Assembly: GCA_002427365.1 (NCBI GenBank)
Contig: DIQT01000006.1
Span: 1-29,724, forward strand
Direction: 5' to 3'
DNA: 29,724 nt
Source of the DNA: Caryophanales bacterium UBA5455
Lineage (GTDB): Bacteria > Bacillota_I > Bacilli_A > RFN20 > CAG-826
A model generated the notes under the pieces. It ran no database searches. It had not been told where the DNA came from and saw only the letters and a program-made list of their open reading frames with translations. A program made the position numbers and the translations under genes. Every line of letters starts with the position of its first letter. The first letter of the stretch is position 1. Positions 16,839 to 23,904 of this stretch are shown here, one piece after another.

Positions 16839-18611
16839 TTACTCAATTCGGGTTTGAATTTCAAAAACCCGTTTGTATAATCCTTCTTCAGTAATTAGTT
16901 GTTCGTGCGTACCATTTTGTTTAATGACGCCATCTTCAAAAACAATAATCCGATCAGCGTCTTTCGCAGTTGCAATCCGGTGCGTAACAATAAATGTTGT
17001 AGTTTCCGCTTGGCGAACTTTTAAAGCACTCCGAATATTAATATCTGTTTCCGTATCCACTGCGGATAAGGAGTCATCAAAAATTAAAATGGGGGCGTTA
17101 TTAATTAAGGTTCTTGCAATCGTTAACCGTTGTTTTTGGCCGCCAGAAAGTGTTACCCCTTGTTCACCAACGGGTGTGTCATAGCCTTTATTAAAGGAAA
17201 CGATTGTATTATGAATATCCGCGGTTTTTGTTGCCCGTAAAACTTCTTCATCGGTCGCATTTTTATTTGCCATCCGTAAGTTAGAAATAATTGTTTTTGA
17301 GAATAAAAATGGTTCTTGTAACACACTCGCGACATTTTGCCGTAAATGCGCCTTTTGAATTTCTTTTAATTCCACACCATCGAGATAAATATGCCCTTCA
17401 TCATAATCATAAAGTCTTGTTAACATATTAACAAACGTCGATTTACCCGAGCCGGTTTTACCAATAATCGCGATTGTTTCACCAGGGAGAACTTCTAAGT
17501 TAATATTTTTTAATACTTCGACATCACCATCTTCATATTGGAAGGAAACGTTATCAAAAACAATATGACCATGGATTTCTGGTGTAAGGCCGGTTTCGAT
17601 ATCTTCAATTGGTTCATTAAAAATTAAGTTAATCCGATCGATGGACGCTAATGCTTGAGCAAGGTTACTTAAAATATTTGCGACTTGCCGGACGGGCCAA
17701 ACGATCATATTTGCTAAGCTTGTGGATAAATAAAGTGTCCCAACCGAAATTTCTCCTTGGAAAGCTAAAATGATGCCAGCGATTAACGAAATAGCGATTT
17801 GTCCAAACACAAAAATGTCGGTGCTTGAAAAATAAAACGAAGCAAGTTTCCGCCAGCGAATGAAGTGGTCTTCATAGTCATCGATATATGTTTCAAAGTT
17901 TTTAATTTCATAAACTTCATTGTTATAAGCTTTGACAAGCCGAACAGCGGATAAGTTTTCTTCAATTTTTGAAGTCATCCGCGCTTCACTATCATCCGTT
18001 TTCCGATATAACACCCGAACTTTTTTAATTAAGAAAAACGAATAAACACCTAAGACGGGTAATAATACAATTGTCGCTAAGGCAATTTTCCAACTTAACG
18101 CCACTAACATTCCAAAGGAAAGAGTGACAACAAAAAATGTATACACAAGCATATTAACTTGGCGAATTAAGAAGTTCCGTAACACTTCTTCATCGCGCGT
18201 TGCGGTTTGTAATAATTCACCACTAGGAATCGCTTTAACCTTCATATATGGTAAGCGAATAATATGATCAAAGAGTTTTAGTTGTGTTTCTTTCATAATT
18301 GTCGTTTCAACAGCCGCCCGCATAATGTTCCGCGAAATAAGAACGAGTGAACGAACAACGGCTAAAAAGAAAATAATTAAACTAAAAATATATAAATTAC
18401 TAATTAAAAATTCACGGCCACCGAACGTATTAATTAACGCGATGTCCATATCAGCGAGTGTCGCGGGGTCACTTAGGACATCAATGAGGACTTTGGTAAC
18501 AATCCGACTTGAAAGCATTAAAAAAACGCTGGCAAATGTTAAGGCAAATGAACCAAAATATTTACCGCGGTGCCCCTTTGTCATCTTAAACATTGCCTTC
18601 CAGTATTCCAT
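16839..18611 (-). CDS. Heterodimeric ABC exporter, degenerate-site subunit (BmrC/LmrC-like)
   Basis: A 590-residue ABCB-type half-transporter and partner of the downstream 643-residue subunit. Six membrane helices (about 15-310) precede the ATPase (about 340-585), with Walker A GKTGSGKST, a canonical LSGGQ signature and Walker B ILIFDDSLSAVD. Asp replaces the catalytic Glu, as in the first subunit of BmrCD-type pairs. H-loop: IVTHRIA. The start ATG 18611 (MEYWKAMF) follows GAGGTGG. An open frame continues 36 codons upstream to a TTG, but that stretch is AT-rich, includes the likely -10 box and reads unlike protein, so I excluded it. First gene of the two-gene operon. Confidence 0.93.
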   Translation of the reverse strand: MEYWKAMFKMTKGHRGKYFGSFALTFASVFLMLSSRIVTKVLIDVLSDPATLADMDIALINTFGGREFLISNLYIFSLIIFFLAVVRSLVLISRNIMRAAVETTIMKETQLKLFDHIIRLPYMKVKAIPSGELLQTATRDEEVLRNFLIRQVNMLVYTFFVVTLSFGMLVALSWKIALATIVLLPVLGVYSFFLIKKVRVLYRKTDDSEARMTSKIEENLSAVRLVKAYNNEVYEIKNFETYIDDYEDHFIRWRKLASFYFSSTDIFVFGQIAISLIAGIILAFQGEISVGTLYLSTSLANMIVWPVRQVANILSNLAQALASIDRINLIFNEPIEDIETGLTPEIHGHIVFDNVSFQYEDGDVEVLKNINLEVLPGETIAIIGKTGSGKSTFVNMLTRLYDYDEGHIYLDGVELKEIQKAHLRQNVASVLQEPFLFSKTIISNLRMANKNATDEEVLRATKTADIHNTIVSFNKGYDTPVGEQGVTLSGGQKQRLTIARTLINNAPILIFDDSLSAVDTETDINIRSALKVRQAETTTFIVTHRIATAKDADRIIVFEDGVIKQNGTHEQLITEEGLYKRVFEIQTRIE

Positions 18612-18636
18612 AACCACCTCAACAATCAGCCTTTTA

Positions 18637-18642
18637 ATTATA
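18637..18642 (-). promoter_or_regulatory. Possible -10 box of the exporter operon
   Basis: TATAAT on the minus strand lies 25 bases before ATG 18611, leaving room for a transcript start and the GAGGTGG ribosome site. No good -35 is seen at 16-18 bases. Confidence 0.4.
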
Positions 18643-18781
18643 CAAGATTTAATACAAAAATAAATTAAATTGTGGAGGCTAATAGTATTATTCAAAAACT
18701 TTTTTATATTATCCCCCAAAAAGCCAAAAAACCCTCCTCAAATATTTTCGACTTCCTTTTTATTATTTGATTTGCGTGGTG

Positions 18782-18790
18782 TGATATAAT
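18782..18790 (+). promoter_or_regulatory. Extended -10 promoter, probably giving a leaderless mRNA
   Basis: TGATATAAT is a perfect TGn-extended -10 box. Its last base is only seven bases before ATG 18798, so the expected transcript start falls on or within a base or two of the ATG. No Shine-Dalgarno sequence lies in the interval, and no -35 is needed or seen. Confidence 0.7.
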
Positions 18791-18797
18791 TTAAACC

Positions 18798-20114
18798 ATG
18801 AAAGAAACATGTGAAAAACGAACCTTTGAACACGAAAAACAAAAGAAACGCTGGCAATATTTATTTAACACATTATTTATTTTAATTGCGGCGATTGTTG
18901 TTGGATTTTTATTTTTACGTGACACTAACGATCGTAATTTAATTTTTAGTTCGCTTAAAGGAGCGGACTGGCGGTATTTAGTTATTATTGTTACGGTTAT
19001 GTTTCTTTTTTATGCAATTGATGGATTAATCGTTTATATTTTTGCCCGGTTATATACAACGAATTATCGTTGGCACCGCGGCTTAGCGGTAAGTTTTATT
19101 GGGGGCTTTTATGAAGATATCACCCCAACAAAAAACGGAATTTTTCCTAAAGTTAAAACATTACGAAAACAAAAATTAAAAATTTCCAGTGCCGCTTCAA
19201 TTATTATCATGTATACGATTCTTGCTAAAATTGTTTTAATTGGCTTTGGCTTCTTTGTGATGGTGTTTAACTTTGATATGTTAGTGGCGCAAGCGAAACC
19301 AATTTCAATTTTTGGTTTAGCAATTCCAGTGTGGGTCTTTTCCTTAATTGGATTTATATATAACGCAGTTGTTATTTTTGTTTTGTTTTTAATGACCTCA
19401 TGGAAAACCTTACATAACTTTATTATTGATATTATTATTAAGGTTGGGTACAAGCTAAAACTTATTAAGTATCCAGAAGAGAAAAAAGCCAAACTAAAAG
19501 TTAATACCGAAAACTTTCGCGTTGAATTAAAGCGGCTCCGCTCAAATATTCCCGTGACTGTACTTATTATTATTTTATTTATTGTGAAATATTTCTTAAT
19601 ATATTCCATTCCATATTTTGCTGGCAGTGCGATTTTAGGCGCACCGATGGTGTATGCTGATGGCAAAACGACTTTTATGGACGCTTTATCGATGAATGCT
19701 TTCTTAGAAATGATTACGAACTTAATTCCTATTCCAGGTAATGCGGGGATTGCGGAATATATGTTTACGCGTGTTTATAAACAAATTTATATTATTCCTG
19801 GTGGCACGGATATTGAAAATACCGCCTTCTTAAATAGTGGTAACTTGTTATGGCGGTTTTCAACGTTTTACTTTGAACTAATCGTTGGGGCATTCGTTGC
19901 CGCCTTTTATAAGTCGCGGCTTGAAATTGAAACAGAATATGAATTACGCGCGTATCATGAATTACAAAGTCAAACCCTAATGGATCAAGAAGAAAATGAA
20001 CAATCCTTACGGGCAAATAAGCAATTATCAAGACGCGAAATTAATGAACGGCTCCGCGATCGGCGAAAAAATAAACGCCAACAAGATCTGAAAAAAAAAG
20101 GTAAGAAAAAATAG
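18798..20114 (+). CDS. Flippase-like membrane protein (LPG synthase TM-region / UPF0104 family)
   Basis: A 438-residue polytopic protein with about seven or eight hydrophobic helices between residues 20 and 375. It belongs to the lysylphosphatidylglycerol-synthase transmembrane-region family (flippase domain of MprF, YbhN/AglD-like), thought to move lipids or lipid-linked molecules. The family marks are GFYEDITPTKNG (about 103-114), where relatives have an ITP-S/T-x-GG type motif, and NLIPIPGNAGIAEYMF (about 311-326), matching P-x-PGG-x-G-x-E. No soluble synthase domain is attached. The C-terminal tail (about 385-438) is very rich in Arg, Lys and Gln and ends in KKGKKK. It likely has no ribosome site. 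It ends with TAG and is followed after 27 bases by recX. Confidence 0.85.
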   Translation: MKETCEKRTFEHEKQKKRWQYLFNTLFILIAAIVVGFLFLRDTNDRNLIFSSLKGADWRYLVIIVTVMFLFYAIDGLIVYIFARLYTTNYRWHRGLAVSFIGGFYEDITPTKNGIFPKVKTLRKQKLKISSAASIIIMYTILAKIVLIGFGFFVMVFNFDMLVAQAKPISIFGLAIPVWVFSLIGFIYNAVVIFVLFLMTSWKTLHNFIIDIIIKVGYKLKLIKYPEEKKAKLKVNTENFRVELKRLRSNIPVTVLIIILFIVKYFLIYSIPYFAGSAILGAPMVYADGKTTFMDALSMNAFLEMITNLIPIPGNAGIAEYMFTRVYKQIYIIPGGTDIENTAFLNSGNLLWRFSTFYFELIVGAFVAAFYKSRLEIETEYELRAYHELQSQTLMDQEENEQSLRANKQLSRREINERLRDRRKNKRQQDLKKKGKKK

Positions 20115-20141
20115 TATTTATATATAAAGGAGGGCAGCTAG

Positions 20142-20912
20142 ATGTATGAAATAACTTCGTTATCAATTGGACGCACGTATGTCACAATTACTTTTGCGAA
20201 TGATGTAAAAATCAAACTATTGCCGCGTGTTTATAGTGAATACTATTTATATGTTGGTAAAACGATAAGTGAAGAAGAATTTAACAATCTTCAAATTGCT
20301 AACGAAGACGCAAAAATAAAAGACTATGCGTTTGGTTTATTTGTTAATTTTAGTTATAGCGAAAGTGAATTAGTTAAAAAGTTAAAAGCGAAAAAAGCAT
20401 CACCAAAAATAATTGAAGAAACCGTCCTAGCGTTAACGAATGCAAACCTTTTAAATGATGCGCGTTACGCAAAAGAAAAAGCGCGGACACTTCAAGAAAG
20501 CTTTTATGGCCCATATTACATTAAAAACTATTTAAAAGATAAAGGAATTAGCGAAGATATTATTAAAGATGTATTATCATCGCCTTATGACTACGCGACA
20601 AGTTTAGCGACATACTTAAAGAAACCCGCTTCGCAAGTAAGCGCAAAAAATAAAAAGGACCGCGATGAAAAACTCACAAATAAGTTGCTTCGCCGCGGCT
20701 TTCCCTTTGAGGTAGTGACGCACGCTATTAGTGAACTACCTGGGTTAACGGATGAACAAGTTCTTAAAAACTTACAAAAGGATTATGAAAAAATACGCTA
20801 TCGGTATGCTCGAACTTACGAAGGTGACGAACTTAAGCAACGGATACTACGCTATTTGAGCCAAAAAGGGTATAATTATAATGAAATCATTAAGATGCTG
20901 GAGGAAGAGTAA
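20142..20912 (+). CDS. recX: Regulatory protein RecX
   Basis: A 256-residue protein of the RecX family, which caps or destabilises RecA filaments. The N-terminal 60 residues match the Gram-positive extension (ITSLSIGRTYVTITF). Tandem three-helix repeats follow, with KDYAFGLFVNFSYSESELVKKLKAK (only part quoted as motif core YSESEL), LLNDARYAKEKA, and GPYYIKNYLKDKGIS, which are RecX hallmarks. The length agrees with Bacillus RecX (about 260). AAAGGAGG lies before ATG 20142. It sits between the flippase-like gene and yhaM, two bases from the latter, so it is cotranscribed with them. There is no LexA-type box near; SOS control is not evident here. Confidence 0.92.
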   Translation: MYEITSLSIGRTYVTITFANDVKIKLLPRVYSEYYLYVGKTISEEEFNNLQIANEDAKIKDYAFGLFVNFSYSESELVKKLKAKKASPKIIEETVLALTNANLLNDARYAKEKARTLQESFYGPYYIKNYLKDKGISEDIIKDVLSSPYDYATSLATYLKKPASQVSAKNKKDRDEKLTNKLLRRGFPFEVVTHAISELPGLTDEQVLKNLQKDYEKIRYRYARTYEGDELKQRILRYLSQKGYNYNEIIKMLEEE

Positions 20913-20914
20913 TT

Positions 20915-21856
20915 ATGAGTTTAATTAAAGATTTACAAGATGGTCAACGGGTAAACGCCCTCTATTTAGTAAATAATGTTTCTAAAGGTGTAACGAATAC
21001 GGGATCACCGTATTTATCTGTAACCTTACAAGATAAAAGTGGCACAATTGAAGCAAAAATTTGGGCCGCTACACCTGAAGATGAAGAGTTATATGTGGTC
21101 GGTAATATTGTTAATATTGTTGGTGATGTTAATAATTATCGTGATGCCTTACAGTTAAAAATTCAAAGTGGCGAATTAATGTATCTTGAACCAGAACAAG
21201 TTAGTCAATTTGTTCCTAGTAGCCCCCACACGATGGAAGAATTAAAAGTACGCCTTGATACGTATTTAGCTTCCTTTAAAGAAGGCGACTTAAAAGAACT
21301 CGTTAATACATTAATTAACAAACATTATTCAGAATTTTTAATTTATCCGGCAGCGGTAAAAAATCACCATGAATTTGCGGGTGGTTTAGCCCATCATACA
21401 CTTGATATGGCGGATTTAGGTGAAGCAATCGCCAAACTTTACCCACAACTTGACCGCGACTTATTAATTGCTGGTATTCTTGTGCACGATTTAGGTAAAG
21501 TTATTGAATTAAGTGGACCGGTCTTACCTAAATACACGGATGTTGGAAAATTAATTGGGCATATTTCCTTATGCGCTGCAGAAATCTTAGCAACGGCGAA
21601 AGAACTTAATACAAATGAAGAAATTGCTACCTTATTAACGCATATGGTTTTAGCCCATCATGGCAAAATGGAATATGGCTCACCCATCACCCCAAAGACG
21701 CAAGAAGCATTAACCTTATCAATGATTGATGATTATGATTCTAAAATGATGATGTTATCAAAAGCGTATGATGAAATTGAACCAGGCGAATTCACCGCAC
21801 GGCAATGGGCGCTTGATAACGGAACGTTTTATAAAGCAAAAAACGACGAAGAATAA
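20915..21856 (+). CDS. yhaM: 3'-5' exoribonuclease YhaM
   Basis: A 313-residue nuclease of the YhaM/CBF1 family, which trims RNA (and single-stranded DNA) from the 3' end, probably with a divalent metal. An OB-fold nucleic-acid-binding domain occupies about 12-92 (SVTLQDKSGTIEAKIW). The HD domain (about 150-290) carries metal ligands in HHEFAGGLAHHT and His191-Asp192 of LVHDLGK, with a further His in VLAHHGK. The length equals Bacillus YhaM (314). The start has GGAGGAAG upstream and lies two bases after recX, so translation is coupled. It is the last gene of the operon. Confidence 0.94.
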   Translation: MSLIKDLQDGQRVNALYLVNNVSKGVTNTGSPYLSVTLQDKSGTIEAKIWAATPEDEELYVVGNIVNIVGDVNNYRDALQLKIQSGELMYLEPEQVSQFVPSSPHTMEELKVRLDTYLASFKEGDLKELVNTLINKHYSEFLIYPAAVKNHHEFAGGLAHHTLDMADLGEAIAKLYPQLDRDLLIAGILVHDLGKVIELSGPVLPKYTDVGKLIGHISLCAAEILATAKELNTNEEIATLLTHMVLAHHGKMEYGSPITPKTQEALTLSMIDDYDSKMMMLSKAYDEIEPGEFTARQWALDNGTFYKAKNDEE

Positions 21857-21863
21857 ATGAAAG

Positions 21864-21897
21864 AAAAAAGACGATGGAATGATCATCGCCTTTTTTT
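21864..21897. terminator. Bidirectional intrinsic terminator
   Basis: AAAAAAG-A-CGATG and CATCG-C-CTTTTTT pair with one A/C mismatch around a 7-base loop, followed by T residues. It serves yhaM (plus) and the HIT gene (minus), which converge. Confidence 0.88.
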
Positions 21898-21905
21898 ATG
21901 TTTAG

Positions 21906-22331
21906 TTATTTAAGTTCGTCACTAATCTTGCCCGCAAGGACTGGTAAGTTGAAGTTAATTGCATCATCAGGATTAAACTCAGTAATCCTAAAGCCATCAC
22001 CAACTTCATAGCGAGGAATCACGTGAATATGGAAATGCATAATTGCTTGACCAGCGATTGTGCCCGCGTTAGAAATAATATTAACGCCACGCGCTAACAG
22101 CCCGCGAATTTGGGCTTGGCCAATTTTTTGAACAACATCCATGACATTATGGAGTTTTTCTTGAGGAACGGACATAAAGTTTTCATAATGGTCTTTAGTA
22201 ATAACTAATGTATGACCTGCGGTTAAAGGACTTGCATCAAGGAAAGCATAAACATCCTTATCTTCATAAACCTTATGTGAGGGAATTTCACCGCTTACAA
22301 TTTTACAAAAGATACAATTTTCGTCGTGCAT
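21906..22331 (-). CDS. HIT family nucleotide hydrolase/transferase (Hit/HINT type)
   Basis: A 141-residue histidine-triad protein. The triad HFHIHVIPR (about 108-116) holds the catalytic His and follows the family pattern Q-x3-H-x-H-x-H. The N-terminal CIFCKIVSGEIPSHKVYED carries the CxxC commonly binding zinc in bacterial HINT proteins. Members hydrolyse nucleoside phosphoramidates or related adenylates; the in vivo substrate is not predictable. GGAGG lies seven to eight bases before the ATG. It is downstream of the two lipoprotein genes on the same strand but separated from them by a hairpin at 22354-22382, so it probably has its own promoter. Confidence 0.94.
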   Translation of the reverse strand: MHDENCIFCKIVSGEIPSHKVYEDKDVYAFLDASPLTAGHTLVITKDHYENFMSVPQEKLHNVMDVVQKIGQAQIRGLLARGVNIISNAGTIAGQAIMHFHIHVIPRYEVGDGFRITEFNPDDAINFNLPVLAGKISDELK

Positions 22332-22353
22332 ACATTTACCTCCAGTATCGTAA

Positions 22354-22382
22354 GAAAAAAGGGAATCAATTTGACTCCCTTT
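22354..22382 (-). terminator. Intrinsic terminator of the lipoprotein operon
   Basis: On the minus strand AAAGGGAGTCA pairs with TGATTCCCTTT, with one mismatch, and a T run follows. It ends transcription from the lipoprotein genes and lies directly at the predicted start of the HIT transcript. Confidence 0.8.
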
Positions 22383-22391
22383 ATTATATCA
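22383..22391 (-). promoter_or_regulatory. Extended -10 promoter of the HIT gene
   Basis: The minus strand reads TGATATAAT, identical to the box at 18782-18790. The expected start, near 22376, is inside the first arm of the terminator hairpin. The HIT mRNA would thus begin with a hairpin of about 25 bases before its GGAGG site. Confidence 0.55.
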
Positions 22392-22407
22392 TATTCTTTA
22401 AATGATT

Positions 22408-23904
22408 TTATTTATCGAAGATGTCTGGATAAAGTCCGACGAAGTAATCATATACTTGTTGATCGGAGAATTTAATATCAGCAGCTTCAATGTAGAATTC
22501 CGTCGCCCGTGTTTTAATTGTGTCTTTGGTCGCGATATTTTTAGCAATTTCGCGAGAGACAAGCGCGAGTTTTTCTTCACCATAATAATCTTTATTATCT
22601 TCAGTGAACTTATTACGGGAAACGGCTTCGTGCACTTGGATAATGTAGTAAGTGGAAGAAGAGGAATCATAATGTAAGATGTCGCGTGGGTTTGTTTCTT
22701 CAACAGCACCTTTTGTTAAGTAGTAAACACCATTAATATTTCTAATATATGTGTTAAAACTATTGCCGCTTTCATCTAAGAAACCAGCTTTGCTCCGGTC
22801 ACCTTTATCATCAAGAACGCTATCAACACCATTTTCGGTATTACGATCGAAGAGCCGATCACGAATGGCTGTTGGTAAGTTTGTTAAGCCACCGTCTTTA
22901 ATGAACCAACCATCAACCGTGTAGTCAATTGCTTTTGTCGAATTGGTTTTGAGTTCAAGACCATGTTCTTTCGTATAAGCATAGCTATTTGTAAATTCGG
23001 ATTCAGCGGAAGAGTCAGTTAAGGTTTTGTCATCTTTAATTAATGCATAGCGTGATAAGACATCGCCCCAAATTGTGTTATTGAAGTCATCGCCTTTAAC
23101 GTCGGCTGCAACAAGTAGTTCGGCTTCGTTAGAAACGAATTGATCTTCCACACCACGCCAAGCATTCGCAAGAATTTCAAGGTTTGCGCTTTCTTTAGTT
23201 GCATCTTCGCCAACAATGTTTGTATCGATGAATGTATCGATTAAGTATTTTGCGGCTTCAGGGTGTTTTTCATTTGTGGAGATCGCGATGTATTCAACTT
23301 TCCGTCCTTTTGATAAATATAAGGAACGGGCGTCTTCACTCATAACATAGTCTTCAATGAGTAATTCTTGTAAGACGGTCGGTTGAAGTTCTTTACTAAT
23401 ATATTCTTTATAATAATCAAGATGAAGAACTTTTTCACCAAGGTTGTCTTTGTTAATATCAGGAGTGAAGATTACATCTTCGTGCCATTCGGTAACAGCG
23501 TCATAATCACTAACAGCTAATTGCATGTTTTTAACAAGTGATTGCGCAAATTTCTTTTCACTGAATAAGCCATCAACAGCGTAAGAACTACTTTTTACTT
23601 TTGATAATAATTTTTCGTTAATCCGACTAGCGACTAAGGCTTTAAAGTCATCTTTCCATGACGCTTCTTCACCGTATTTGTCAAGCGCGACAATTTTCAT
23701 TAATTCTTCATGGACATCGCCATTAAATGAAGAACTATCACGGATTAAGTCGATAACGACTTGCATTGCGTTATTGTAAACATCAGTTTCCCCAACAAGT
23801 TTGTCGTTGTAATCGTTAGGTAAGCCTTTAATTTCGCTACCACAACTCGTAAGAACTAATAAACTAGCAGCGGCAAGAACTATATTGCGTTTCTTATTTG
23901 ACAT
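22408..23904 (-). CDS. Lipoprotein with degenerate parvulin-like fold (PrsA-like paralogue)
   Basis: A 498-residue secreted lipoprotein. The signal peptide ends in the lipobox LTSC with Cys21. The remainder is a SurA/PrsA-like layout: a helical N-terminal chaperone region, then RKVEYIAIST (about 217-226), which sits where the neighbour has the parvulin strand VKHILVK. A late strand STYYIIQVHE resembles the closing strand of the fold. A helical C-terminal tail ends in VGLYPDIFDK. The isomerase signatures are not recognisable, so this may be a chaperone without catalytic activity. The start ATG 23904 follows GAAGGAGGAG; an upstream in-frame start at 23973 lies inside the preceding gene and lacks this site. 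It overlaps the preceding lipoprotein gene by 11 bases. Relationship to that gene is inferred by eye. Confidence 0.75.
   Translation of the reverse strand: MSNKKRNIVLAAASLLVLTSCGSEIKGLPNDYNDKLVGETDVYNNAMQVVIDLIRDSSSFNGDVHEELMKIVALDKYGEEASWKDDFKALVASRINEKLLSKVKSSSYAVDGLFSEKKFAQSLVKNMQLAVSDYDAVTEWHEDVIFTPDINKDNLGEKVLHLDYYKEYISKELQPTVLQELLIEDYVMSEDARSLYLSKGRKVEYIAISTNEKHPEAAKYLIDTFIDTNIVGEDATKESANLEILANAWRGVEDQFVSNEAELLVAADVKGDDFNNTIWGDVLSRYALIKDDKTLTDSSAESEFTNSYAYTKEHGLELKTNSTKAIDYTVDGWFIKDGGLTNLPTAIRDRLFDRNTENGVDSVLDDKGDRSKAGFLDESGNSFNTYIRNINGVYYLTKGAVEETNPRDILHYDSSSSTYYIIQVHEAVSRNKFTEDNKDYYGEEKLALVSREIAKNIATKDTIKTRATEFYIEAADIKFSDQQVYDYFVGLYPDIFDK

Noticed and set aside
18612..18719. 36-codon upstream extension of the exporter subunit to a TTG start
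   Set aside because: It lacks protein-like composition, contains the likely -10 box, and ATG 18611 has a good ribosome site.
19109..19666. 185-codon minus-strand frame inside the flippase-like gene
   Set aside because: It is antisense to a clear membrane-protein gene; hydrophobic codons on one strand commonly leave open frames on the other.
22398..22709. Overlapping frames on both strands at the end of the second lipoprotein gene
   Set aside because: They are out of frame with the lipoprotein and show no motif or ribosome site.
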